From Noviherbaspirillum soli (GTDB taxonomy: Bacteria; Pseudomonadota; Gammaproteobacteria; Burkholderiales; Burkholderiaceae_D): a stretch of 64,000 nucleotides of DNA. The translations under genes were made by a program, and so were the position numbers. Shown here one piece after another: positions 50,323-59,230 of this stretch (position 1 is its first letter; each line of letters opens with the position of its first letter). The notes under the pieces are model-generated. The model worked only from the letters and a program-made list of their open reading frames with translations. It did not search any database and was not told the DNA's origin. The stretch covers positions 31,281 to 95,280 of the forward strand of contig NZ_JACYOX010000022.1 of NCBI RefSeq assembly GCF_015352955.1, read 5' to 3'.

Positions 50323-51258
50323 TCAGCCAGCGCGGACGTGCCTGATTGCCGCAATGACTTCTCCCAGTATCCTGGGATGCATGCCCAGGGCGACATGGCC
50401 AACGCCATTGAATTCGATATTGACGGCGCCGGGAAGCGACGAGGACAACTGCGGCGACACGATATTGTCCTGGTGGGAGTAGAGCGATATGAACAGGCTG
50501 CGCACCGCCGGGTCCTCCGAGCGTTCAAGACGCGCCAGCCAGGCACTGCAGCGGCCTTCGGTGGCGTTGCCGCGCCAGCGCATCTGGCGCGAATTATGGC
50601 CCGCGCCGAAGCGGGCCAGACCGGTGCCGCGGTGTGGCGTTCCCAGCGTGATGACGCGCGCCACCCGTGCCGCCCCGTGGTCGCGCAGGTACGCGCGTGC
50701 CACCAGGCCGCCCATGCTATGGCCGACGATGATGAGCTTGCTTTGCCCGGTCAAGCGGCAGATTTCCTCGATACGCGCATGCAGCGCAGGCACGAACTGG
50801 TCAATGCCGGCAAATACCGGCTCGAGGTCGATCGTGTAATGGCTGATGTCTGCCCGGCGCAAGGCGCGGCTCATGAAGTGCCAGTAGCCGCTGTTGCAGC
50901 CGTAGCCATGGACCAGCAGCACCGGCGGCAAGTCCGTCTTGCCCTGCCATTCGCGGAACGTGCAGAAGCCCATGGTCCAGGAGGACGTGATCATGGAAGC
51001 GCAGTACTCGGCCAGGAACAGGCGGATGGCCGCAGCGCGGCTGAGCTTGTGGTGATCCGGCGTTTCGCTGCGGTACAGCCAGGCCAGGCCGAAATTGTTT
51101 GCGGTAATCGCCATTCTCACCAGCAGCACCACACCGATGGCCAGCAATGCCGCCAGCAAGTGATTGCTCATGTTGAATCGTTTGATCGCGAGCAGGTAGA
51201 GCGCTGCCGCAATCAGCAACTGGACGGACAGCAGGATACGCGTGGCGCGGATGACCAT
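50323..51258 (-). CDS. Membrane-anchored lipase/esterase (alpha/beta hydrolase)
   Basis: 311-aa lipase-like alpha/beta hydrolase. Two N-terminal hydrophobic segments (LLSVQLLIAAALYLLAI and LLAALLAIGVVLLV) are followed by the oxyanion-hole motif PPVLLVHGYGCNSGYW, the nucleophile motif IIVGHSMGGLVARAYL, and a C-terminal aspartate and histidine (YSHQDNIVSP and GVGHVALGMHP). This resembles Pseudomonas-type triacylglycerol lipases. The Met at 51258 was used as start; a longer in-frame extension exists to 51303. Substrate unknown. Confidence 0.78.
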   Translation of the reverse strand: MVIRATRILLSVQLLIAAALYLLAIKRFNMSNHLLAALLAIGVVLLVRMAITANNFGLAWLYRSETPDHHKLSRAAAIRLFLAEYCASMITSSWTMGFCTFREWQGKTDLPPVLLVHGYGCNSGYWHFMSRALRRADISHYTIDLEPVFAGIDQFVPALHARIEEICRLTGQSKLIIVGHSMGGLVARAYLRDHGAARVARVITLGTPHRGTGLARFGAGHNSRQMRWRGNATEGRCSAWLARLERSEDPAVRSLFISLYSHQDNIVSPQLSSSLPGAVNIEFNGVGHVALGMHPRILGEVIAAIRHVRAG

Positions 51259-51328
51259 ATCTGAGCAGGGCGTGGTTGGAGTCGGGCTGGAACGCGGCGC
51301 CATGCGCGGCGCTCACCGGCGCAGACGC

Positions 51329-51847
51329 TCAGGCTGCTTTTGCGCGCTTGCGTTTGCCCAGCGTCAGAGGCAGCCTTACCAGGCGCGTGCCGGCTATCCT
51401 GTCATGCAGGAATTGGCGCTGCGGATCGAGAAAAGCCAGCATGGCCCAGATGGCGGCACTGGCACCCGGAATCAAGACCAGCATCCAGCCTTTGGCGCCG
51501 ACCAGCCAGGCCGCCAGCAGGCCGGGCAGAAACCACATCCAGGCCAGCGCATAACGCAGCACCGCGTGCCAGAAGCCAACCGGGCCGCCGGCGGCGCGCT
51601 CGAGGCGGATGCGCCAGGTTTTCATCGCCAGGGTCTGTCCGCCGTGCGACCAGAACCAGGCGAAATAGACGGCAAGCACAACGAACAGCCAGATTTCCAT
51701 CGCGCCCCGCAGATACAGGGCATGACGCTGCTGGGTCATCGTCGAGAACAGCCAGCCGGCAATGAAAAGAACGCCAAAGAGCAGCATTGCTTCGTAAAGC
51801 ATGCAGGCAAGGCGAACGCGCAGGGAAGGTGTCGCGGGATTTTCCAA
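51329..51847 (-). CDS. RDD family membrane protein
   Basis: 172-aa protein with RDD-domain features: an N-terminal arginine and aspartate/glutamate region (PSLRVRLACMLYEAMLL), three to four TM segments, and the conserved GGQTLAMKTWRIRLERAAGG followed by FLDPQRQFLHDRIAGTRLV. RDD proteins are poorly characterised membrane proteins, some linked to ion transport. It lies 10 bp upstream of the DUF3106 stop on the same strand, so it is the last gene of the sigma-factor operon. Confidence 0.88.
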   Translation of the reverse strand: MENPATPSLRVRLACMLYEAMLLFGVLFIAGWLFSTMTQQRHALYLRGAMEIWLFVVLAVYFAWFWSHGGQTLAMKTWRIRLERAAGGPVGFWHAVLRYALAWMWFLPGLLAAWLVGAKGWMLVLIPGASAAIWAMLAFLDPQRQFLHDRIAGTRLVRLPLTLGKRKRAKAA

Positions 51848-51856
51848 GGCCGGGGT

Positions 51857-52501
51857 TTATTTCGAGATGGATGGCAACAGAGGGGGTTGCTGCTCTTGTG
51901 GCTGTTGGGCTGGCTGCGGCACCGGCTGCGCGGCTTTCTTTTGCGCGTCAGGCTGCCTCAGCACTGCCTTGGAGGGTGGCACCAGCTTGCCATTGTCCTG
52001 CGCTGCAGGAGGCAGAACGGTGACACGTTTTCTGGCCAGGGTTTCTTCCGCAAGCTTGCTCTTCTGTTCTTCCGAAAGTTGCTGATACTTTTCCCACTGC
52101 GCGTTTTTTTGCTCGGGCTCCAGCCTTTTTGCACGCGCGTAGCTCTCGCGCGCGACACGGCGCTCTTCCGGACTGAGCTTGGCCCACTCGCGCATCCGTT
52201 CCTGCATGCGCGCCTGCTGATCCGGCGTCAGGCTGGAATAATGCCTGGTGAGCTCTATCCATTTTTTCTTGCGGGCGGCATCGAGCTTGTCCCAGTCTGC
52301 GGCGAGAGGGCTCAGGGCCTGTTGCTGTTCCTGACTCAAATCCTGCCAGAGCGGCTTTGCGACCGGCGCCGGCTTGGCCGGCGCGGCGGCCTTTATAAGG
52401 GTGATCGAAGGCTGCGTGCCGATGCTGTTCGAATGGGCGGCCGGCGGCAAGGCAAGCGCGCAGGCCAGAAGAGCAGGGAGAGAGCGCAGCAAACCCGTCA
52501 T
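51857..52501 (-). CDS. DUF3106 domain-containing protein
   Basis: 214-aa secreted protein. Signal peptide MTGLLRSLPALLACALALPPAAHS. The DUF3106 region has tandem tryptophan/helix motifs, e.g. PLWQDLSQEQQQALSPLAADWDK, then SSLTPDQQARMQERMREWAKL and SPEERRVARESYARAK. The C-terminus is Pro/Gln/Lys-rich. Function unknown; the charged helical repeats recall periplasmic stress-adaptor proteins. It is in a tight cluster with a sigma factor and a DUF3619 gene. Confidence 0.82.
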   Translation of the reverse strand: MTGLLRSLPALLACALALPPAAHSNSIGTQPSITLIKAAAPAKPAPVAKPLWQDLSQEQQQALSPLAADWDKLDAARKKKWIELTRHYSSLTPDQQARMQERMREWAKLSPEERRVARESYARAKRLEPEQKNAQWEKYQQLSEEQKSKLAEETLARKRVTVLPPAAQDNGKLVPPSKAVLRQPDAQKKAAQPVPQPAQQPQEQQPPLLPSISK

Positions 52502-52502
52502 C

Positions 52503-52910
52503 CTAGTCGCCCCGCTTGGCCAGATAGGCATTGAAGCCGTGGTCCAGATAGGCATTCAGCGGCAGCTCGTCCGATAGCACCATGGCGTCGATTTCCGCCA
52601 GTTCGCTGATCCGGTGCTGCTTTTCCGCCTGGTACATGCCGACCAGGCTGGCCATCACGACTACAACAGGCAGTGCCGCCGAGAGACGGCTGAGCCAGGA
52701 AAACGGATTGCCAAGGCGTCCGCCGGCCATGCCCTGTGCCGTGGCAGTCGCTGCGTTCAGCACACGGATTGGCGCATCGGCTTTCTTGCGGGCCAGTGCC
52801 GCCTGGCGGGCGGCAGCCAGGCGGCTGGTGGTGGAGGCGGGCAGGTGTTCGAGGTTCTGATTCAGCGCGTGCCGCACCTTGTACGCGAAGTTGGTTTTTT
52901 CCATGTTCAT
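52503..52910 (-). CDS. DUF3619 single-pass membrane protein
   Basis: 135-aa protein matching DUF3619. N-terminal cytoplasmic region (KVRHALNQNLEHLPASTTSR, residues about 10-30, then Arg/Ala-rich), one TM segment at about 74-92 (LSAALPVVVVMASLVGMY), and a short acidic periplasmic tail. Topology and its overlap (ATGA) with the sigma-factor gene suggest a regulatory partner of the sigma factor, possibly an anti-sigma-like protein, but no sigma-binding motif is recognisable. Start 52910 follows AAAGGAA. Confidence 0.78.
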   Translation of the reverse strand: MNMEKTNFAYKVRHALNQNLEHLPASTTSRLAAARQAALARKKADAPIRVLNAATATAQGMAGGRLGNPFSWLSRLSAALPVVVVMASLVGMYQAEKQHRISELAEIDAMVLSDELPLNAYLDHGFNAYLAKRGD

Positions 52911-53476
52911 AAACGTATTCCTTTGGCTTTCAGGGCATGAGCAAGGGCGTGTGTCGCTCGCGAGCAGTGCGTTTTCACGCTACCTTCGGAACATCCCATG
53001 ATCGCGGCGGTTTCCGCGACATCCATATCCTGCCAATAACGCAGAAGAAACGCTTCGCGTTGACGTCCAGGCAGTTTTTGTACTTCAGCGTCGATCGCCT
53101 GCAGCACCTGGTCGCGCGATACCTTGTCCTCGCTGGACTCGGCTGCCTGCGTGCCTTCCTCGGCCTCGTAGTTTTCCAGCAGGTCGAAAGTCTCGTTGTC
53201 GTCGCTGTTGCCGCGCAGACCCGAAAACAGCGTGACCCATGTGCCCCTGACTTTTTCGCTACGGAAATAATCATGGATCGTATTTTGCAGGATGCGCTGG
53301 AACAGCAGTGGCAGTTCGGCAGCTGGCTTGTCGCCGTACTTCTCCGCCAGCTTGATCATGGCGTCCTGCACGATGTCCAGCGCCGCCTCATCCTTGCGCA
53401 CCGCGAACGCAGCCTGCTTGAAGGCGCGGCGTTCGACGCTTTCAAGGAAGTCGGAGAGTTCTTTGTCGGAGGCCAT
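52907..53476 (-). CDS. ECF-type RNA polymerase sigma factor
   Basis: 189-aa extracytoplasmic-function sigma factor. Region 2 includes DIVQDAMIKLAEKY and LLFQRILQNTIHDYFRSEK. Region 4 has ELPGRQREAFLLRYWQD-like (LPGRQREAFLLRYWQDMDV) with the helix-turn-helix AETAAIMGCSEGSVKTHCSRATHAL. Between them is an acidic linker. It heads a compact run: sigma factor, DUF3619 (overlapping ATGA), DUF3106, RDD. Region 4 conserves the residues that contact the -35 element. The regulon and stimulus are unknown. Confidence 0.85.
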   Translation of the reverse strand: MASDKELSDFLESVERRAFKQAAFAVRKDEAALDIVQDAMIKLAEKYGDKPAAELPLLFQRILQNTIHDYFRSEKVRGTWVTLFSGLRGNSDDNETFDLLENYEAEEGTQAAESSEDKVSRDQVLQAIDAEVQKLPGRQREAFLLRYWQDMDVAETAAIMGCSEGSVKTHCSRATHALAHALKAKGIRL

Positions 53477-53641
53477 TCAGTGCGGCACGTTCTTATTTTT
53501 TGCGGGATATGTCGGAAAGTGCAGAGCCTGCTGCTGACTGATGCGGATTTGCAATGCTGCGCATGCTAGCAAAAAAGCCTTGTATTGTGCGTATTTTTAG
53601 GTCAGAAACGGGTAAATTACCTGATTTTCGAACAATTTATC

Positions 53642-53670
53642 TTGACCAATAGTGCATAAGGAAGTACGGT
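53642..53670 (+). promoter_or_regulatory. Probable ilvBNC promoter
   Basis: TTGACC (53642-53647), 17-bp spacer, TACGGT (53665-53670). The predicted start near 53677 places a 5-bp hairpin (CCTCG-TAACT-CGAGG) at the transcript 5' end. Confidence 0.5.
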
Positions 53671-53699
53671 ATCGTTCCCTCGTAACTCGAGGTCGTTTC

Positions 53700-53741
53700 A
53701 TGTCTTTCGGCGCGCGACCCATGATGATGCCGCCGACTTAG
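53700..53741 (+). CDS. 13-codon leader peptide upstream of ilvB
   Basis: ATG TCT TTC GGC GCG CGA CCC ATG ATG ATG CCG CCG ACT TAG, encoding MSFGARPMMMPPT. The upstream GAGG (53689-53692) is 7 bases from the ATG, an excellent ribosome site, and lies in the 3' arm of the hairpin CCTCG-CGAGG, so it may be sequestered. It has no Leu, Ile or Val codons, unlike classic ilv attenuators. The tail MMMPPT with consecutive prolines before the stop could slow the ribosome. The leader from about 53677 to 53979 has no other annotated gene. Confidence 0.5.
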   Translation: MSFGARPMMMPPT

Positions 53742-53899
53742 GCACGCTTCTTTTGAAAGCTGTTTGCTCTAACCCGCGCCACAAGCGCGATGAATCCGTA
53801 CCAGAATGCAGCACCTCCGGCTGAACGAGTGGCGTTTAGCGTCGATTTGAACCGCATACAACCCTGCGCAACGAACCGGCGTCACCGCACAAGAAAGGG

Positions 53900-53983
53900 A
53901 TGCCTCAGGACTGCCTTCATGTCGGTTTCGCCAGGAGAGAGCATCCGATCAATCTCCAATGGACCTTGAAAGGACTAGTATGA
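53900..53983 (+). CDS. 27-codon upstream frame overlapping the ilvB start
   Basis: Encodes MPQDCLHVGFARREHPINLQ followed by WTLKGLV; its TGA (53981-53983) overlaps the ilvB ATG. Seven of 27 residues are Leu, Ile or Val, which would suit branched-chain attenuation, but the ATG directly abuts GAAAGGG and so lacks normal ribosome spacing. Weak evidence. Confidence 0.25.
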   Translation: MPQDCLHVGFARREHPINLQWTLKGLV

Positions 53984-55704
53984 CCCAGGAACTTACCGGC
54001 GCAGACATCGTTGTCCGCTGCCTCGCCGAAGAGGGCGTCGAACATGTGTTCGGCTATCCCGGCGGCGCCGTGCTCTACATCTACGACGCAATCTTCAAGC
54101 AGGACAAATTCCAGCACATCCTGGTACGCCACGAACAGGCTGCCATCCATGCCGCTGACGCCTATTCCCGCAGCTCCAACAAGGTCGGCGTGGCCATCGT
54201 CACTTCCGGCCCGGGCGTGACCAATGCCGTGACCGGCCTGGCAACCGCCTACATGGATTCGATCCCGATGGTGATCATTTCCGGACAGGTGCCGTCCACC
54301 GCGATCGGCCAGGACGCCTTCCAGGAATGCGACACCGTTGGCATCACCCGCCCCTGCGTCAAGCACAACTTCCTGGTGAAGGATGTGAAGGACCTGGCGG
54401 CGACGATGAAGAAGGCCTTCTATATCGCCACCACGGGCCGTCCCGGACCGGTGCTGGTGGATATTCCGAAGGACATCAGCATGCACACCTGCCCCTACGA
54501 GTATCCTAAGGAACTCGAGATGCGCTCGTACAAGCCGGTGGACAAGGGACATGCCGGCCAGATCCGCAAGGCGATGCAGCTGCTGCTGTCGGCCGAGCGT
54601 CCGATGATCTACACCGGCGGCGGCGTGATCCTCGCCAATGCCTCCCCTGAACTGAACAAGCTGGTCGACCGCCTCGGCTATCCCTGCACGAACACGCTGA
54701 TGGGCCTGGGCGCATACCGTGCCTCGAGCGACAAGTTCGTCGGCATGCCGGGCATGCACGGCACCTATGAAGCCAACATGGCCATGCAGCACTGCGACGT
54801 GCTGATCGCCATCGGCGCCCGCTTCGACGACCGCGTGATCGGCAACCCTAAGCATTTCGCCTCGCATCCGCGCAAGATCATCCATATCGACATCGACCCG
54901 TCGTCGATTTCCAAGCGGGTGAAGGTCGATATTCCGATCGTTGGCAACGTCAAGGACGTGCTGCAGGAACTGCTGACGCAGCTCGACGCCGCTGATGCGC
55001 AGGCTATCCGTCCGAATCCTTCCGCGCTGGCCAGCTGGTGGGTGCAGATTAACCAGTGGCGCGAGCGCGACTGCCTGAAATACCCGACCTCGCGCGAAGT
55101 CATCAAGCCGCAGTCGGTAGTCCAGAAGGTATGGGAAGTGACGAATGGCGACGCCTTCATCACGTCCGACGTCGGCCAGCACCAGATGTGGGCGGCGCAG
55201 TACTACAACTTCGACAAGCCGCGTCGCTGGATCAATTCCGGCGGCCTGGGCACCATGGGTGTCGGCCTGCCATACGCAATGGGCGTGCAGATGGCCAATC
55301 CGGATGCGACCGTTGCCTGCATCACCGGCGAGGCATCGATCCAGATGTGCATCCAGGAACTGGCCACCTGCAAGCAATATCACCTGACGCCCAAGATCAT
55401 CCTGCTCAACAACCGCTTCCTGGGCATGGTCCGGCAATGGCAGCAGATCGACTACGGTTCGCGCTATTCCGAGTCCTACATGGATTCGCTGCCCGACTTC
55501 ACCAAGCTGGCCGAGTCGTTTGGCCATGTCGGCATGAAGATCGAGAACCCGAATGACGTCGACGGCGCACTGCGCGAGGCGTTCGCGATGAAGGACAGGC
55601 TGGTGTTCATGAACTTCATCACGGATCAGACCGAGAACGTCTGGCCCATGGTCAAGGCGGGCAAGGGCCTGACTGAAATGCTGCTGGGTTCGGAGGATCT
55701 GTAA
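53980..55704 (+). CDS. ilvB: Acetolactate synthase large (catalytic) subunit
   Basis: ThDP-dependent acetohydroxyacid synthase, first common step of valine, leucine and isoleucine synthesis; 574 aa. The catalytic glutamate lies in LVRHEQAAIHAADAYSRSS, and the first domain opens GVEHVFGYPGGAVLYIYD. The FAD-binding middle domain is present, and the ThDP-Mg2+ segment is ITGEASIQMCIQELATC (GEA in place of the common GDG) with LNNRFLGMVRQWQQID after it. Start 53980 follows AAAGGA five bases upstream; 53959 would add seven residues. It overlaps ilvN (TAATG). Confidence 0.96.
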   Translation: MTQELTGADIVVRCLAEEGVEHVFGYPGGAVLYIYDAIFKQDKFQHILVRHEQAAIHAADAYSRSSNKVGVAIVTSGPGVTNAVTGLATAYMDSIPMVIISGQVPSTAIGQDAFQECDTVGITRPCVKHNFLVKDVKDLAATMKKAFYIATTGRPGPVLVDIPKDISMHTCPYEYPKELEMRSYKPVDKGHAGQIRKAMQLLLSAERPMIYTGGGVILANASPELNKLVDRLGYPCTNTLMGLGAYRASSDKFVGMPGMHGTYEANMAMQHCDVLIAIGARFDDRVIGNPKHFASHPRKIIHIDIDPSSISKRVKVDIPIVGNVKDVLQELLTQLDAADAQAIRPNPSALASWWVQINQWRERDCLKYPTSREVIKPQSVVQKVWEVTNGDAFITSDVGQHQMWAAQYYNFDKPRRWINSGGLGTMGVGLPYAMGVQMANPDATVACITGEASIQMCIQELATCKQYHLTPKIILLNNRFLGMVRQWQQIDYGSRYSESYMDSLPDFTKLAESFGHVGMKIENPNDVDGALREAFAMKDRLVFMNFITDQTENVWPMVKAGKGLTEMLLGSEDL

Positions 55705-56195
55705 TGCGCCATATCATTTCTGTACTGCTGGAAAATGAAGCCGGCGCCTTGTCCCGCGTGGTCGGCCTGTTCTCGGCCCGCGGCTACAACATCGAAACCC
55801 TGACGGTTGCGCCGACCGAAGATGCAACGCTGTCGCGCATGACCATCGTTACTTCGGGGTCGGATGATGTGATCGAGCAGATCACCAAGCATCTGAACCG
55901 GCTGATCGAAGTCGTCAAGGTGGTCGACCTGACCGAAGGCTCGCACATCGAGCGCGAACTGATGCTGATCAAGGTGCGCGCAGTGGGCAAGGAGCGTGAA
56001 GAGATGAAGCGCACCGCGGACATCTTCCGCGGCCGCATCATCGACGTCACCGAGAAGACCTACACCATCGAACTGACCGGCGCCAAGAGCAAGCTCGACG
56101 CCTTCATCGACTCCATCGATCGCAGCGCCATTCTCGAAACCGTGCGCACCGGCGGCTCCGGCATCGGCCGCGGCGAACGCATCCTCAAAGTTTAA
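55704..56195 (+). CDS. ilvN: Acetolactate synthase small (regulatory) subunit
   Basis: ACT-domain regulatory subunit that binds valine and activates and inhibits IlvB; 163 aa, the IlvH/IlvN type. ACT opening: MRHIISVLLENEAGALSRVVGLFSARGYNIETL; then the second domain from about residue 80 (ELMLIKVRAVGKEREEMKRT). ATG overlaps the ilvB stop. Some databases would call it ilvH. Confidence 0.96.
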   Translation: MRHIISVLLENEAGALSRVVGLFSARGYNIETLTVAPTEDATLSRMTIVTSGSDDVIEQITKHLNRLIEVVKVVDLTEGSHIERELMLIKVRAVGKEREEMKRTADIFRGRIIDVTEKTYTIELTGAKSKLDAFIDSIDRSAILETVRTGGSGIGRGERILKV

Positions 56196-57245
<1,050 letters not shown>

Positions 57246-57263
57246 TCGGCTTTTGCCTCTACA

Positions 57264-57293
57264 AAAAGCTGTGCGTCCGCGCAGCTTTTTTTT
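57264..57293 (+). terminator. Rho-independent terminator after ilvC
   Basis: An 11-bp stem with one G-T pair (AAAAGCTGTGC 57264-57274 / GCGCAGCTTTT 57279-57289), loop GTCC, then TTTT. Confidence 0.9.
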
Positions 57294-57318
57294 CGTCCAT
57301 TTTTCCCACGGAGTCACC

Positions 57319-58077
57319 ATGAAAAGACACGCCATGCTCATGCTGTCAGGCGCCAGCCTGCTGTGCACCGCCGCGCTGGCGCAGACCCCCGCCATGCAGC
57401 CGGTTCAGACCAGCGGCACGCTGGTCATCGTGCCGGCATCGGGCGAGGTCCGCCATGGCAATGATGAAGCGGTGCTGACATTGATGGTGGAGGAGCAGGA
57501 CAAGGACAAGGCTGCCGCGGCGTCGCGCGTGAATCAGAAGATGAAGCAGGGCGCCGACATCGTGAAGCGGCAGGATCCCTCTGCCGTGCTGCAGACCCGC
57601 GGCTATTACACCTATCCGGTCTATCCCGAAGGGCAGCCGCAGCCAAGGCCGGCCGGTGCCAGGCTGCAGCCAGTGGGCTGGCGGGTAGGGCAGTATCTGG
57701 ATGTGACCACGACCAACCTGGCGGGCCTGCCGGCCACCGTGGCGGCAAGCCAGAAGATGCTGGCGCTGAATGGCCTGCGCTTCGGCCTGTCGGCGGGCAC
57801 TGCGAAGAAGCTCGACGAGCAACGCATCGCCGCCACCTACGTCAACCTGAACGAGCGCATTGCCGCGATTGCCAGGGCCATGGGCCGCAATCCGGCAGAC
57901 GCCGTGCTCGCTACCCTCGACTTCGAAGGATCGGGCAACTACCTGCAGCAGGATGCCGCACCGAAGGCCATGCGCGCTGCCGCAGTCCAGGAAATGCAGG
58001 CCGTGGAAGAGCCCAGCTTCGAGCCGGGTGAAACCACGCTGCAAATGCGGGCGGTCGGCAAGGTGCGCTTTCGTTGA
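57319..58077 (+). CDS. SIMPL/DUF541 domain secreted protein
   Basis: 252-aa periplasmic protein with the DUF541 (SIMPL) pattern, implicated in oxidative-stress and outer-membrane contexts in relatives. Signal peptide MKRHAMLMLSGASLLCTAALAQ. The body has GTLVIVPASGEVRHGNDEAV near the start, LQTRGYYTYPVYPEGQPQP and VGWRVGQYLDVTT, and NLNERIAAIARAMGRNPADAV. CACGGAG precedes the ATG at 57319. It lies between ilvC and pssA, where some relatives carry psd. Function unknown. Confidence 0.8.
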   Translation: MKRHAMLMLSGASLLCTAALAQTPAMQPVQTSGTLVIVPASGEVRHGNDEAVLTLMVEEQDKDKAAAASRVNQKMKQGADIVKRQDPSAVLQTRGYYTYPVYPEGQPQPRPAGARLQPVGWRVGQYLDVTTTNLAGLPATVAASQKMLALNGLRFGLSAGTAKKLDEQRIAATYVNLNERIAAIARAMGRNPADAVLATLDFEGSGNYLQQDAAPKAMRAAAVQEMQAVEEPSFEPGETTLQMRAVGKVRFR

Positions 58078-58289
58078 GTCCGCAGGCGTTACTTTTGGGC
58101 AGCCCTCGTCTAGAATAGCGGCGCTTCTCTATAATCCAGCTTTTGCCCGCCGGAACGCTCGAGCGCCGTATCGCCAGGCTGGTAGGCCGAGAGCGCTCTA
58201 TCTTTCCCGAGTCTGCCTTGCCAGTCTGGTTCGCGGGCGCCCGATGCGGCCGCGACGGAACGCTCGCATCACATTAAAACGGAATCGCT

Positions 58290-59174
58290 ATGGCTACATT
58301 CAACCGGCGCAAGCCCAAAGGCAATGTCACGCAGTTCCCCAAGGCGCCGCGCTCCCTGCGGCATGGGCTGCGTCGCGCGCCGCCGGAGGCAGCAACGGCC
58401 GACGATGTCGTGATCCGGCGCCGGCGCGGCATCTACCTGCTGCCCAATGCCTTTACCACTGCGGCATTGTTCTTCGGCTTCTATGCCATCGTCATGGCGA
58501 TGAACCTGAAGTTCGACCAGGCCGCAATCGGCATCTTCGCCGCGATGGTGCTGGATGCGGTCGACGGCCGCGTCGCGCGCCTCACCAACACCCAGAGCGA
58601 ATTCGGCGCGCAATATGACAGCCTGGCCGACATGGTGTCCTTCGGCGCCGCGCCGGCGCTGGTGATGTATGAATGGTCGCTGCGCGGCCTGGGCAAATGG
58701 GGCTGGCTGGCGGCCTTCGTCTACTGCGCCGGCGGCGCATTGCGGCTGGCGCGTTTCAATACCAATATCGCCGTGGTCGACAAGCGCTATTTCCAGGGCT
58801 TGCCCAGCCCGGCAGCGGCGGCGCTGGTGGCCGGCTTCATCTGGCTGATGGACGACCTGCGTTTCGTCGGCAACCAGCTGACCTGGGCCGCGTGGGGCAT
58901 TACCCTGTTCGCCGGCCTGACCATGGTGACCAACGTGCCGTTCTACAGTTTCAAGGACGTCAATTTCCGCAAGTCCGTGCCTTTCATCGCGATATTCGTG
59001 ATCGTGCTGGTATTCGTCGCAATCTCCAGCGACCCGCCCAAGGTGCTGTTCGGCCTGTTCATTCTGTACGGGCTGTCGGGCTACATCATTTTCTTCTGGC
59101 GCCTGCTCAAGGGCAAGCCGGTCAGCATCGTGCAGACCAAGCCGGAACATGACGGCGCCGAAGAGCGGGAATAA
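58290..59174 (+). CDS. pssA: CDP-diacylglycerol-serine O-phosphatidyltransferase
   Basis: Integral membrane enzyme that makes phosphatidylserine, precursor of phosphatidylethanolamine; 294 aa. The CDP-alcohol phosphatidyltransferase signature D-G-x2-A-R-x8-G-x3-D-x3-D is intact: [20 protein letters not shown] followed by YDSLADMV. About eight TM segments follow. N-terminal basic extension of about 40 residues precedes the first membrane span. A TATAAT at 58130-58135 may be its promoter -10. psd is not found beside it in this window. Confidence 0.95.
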   Translation: MATFNRRKPKGNVTQFPKAPRSLRHGLRRAPPEAATADDVVIRRRRGIYLLPNAFTTAALFFGFYAIVMAMNLKFDQAAIGIFAAMVLDAVDGRVARLTNTQSEFGAQYDSLADMVSFGAAPALVMYEWSLRGLGKWGWLAAFVYCAGGALRLARFNTNIAVVDKRYFQGLPSPAAAALVAGFIWLMDDLRFVGNQLTWAAWGITLFAGLTMVTNVPFYSFKDVNFRKSVPFIAIFVIVLVFVAISSDPPKVLFGLFILYGLSGYIIFFWRLLKGKPVSIVQTKPEHDGAEERE

Positions 59175-59230
59175 ACTGCATTCTTTCATCGACCGCAGCT
59201 TCATCAATCGACATCAACAGGAGAGCAGCC

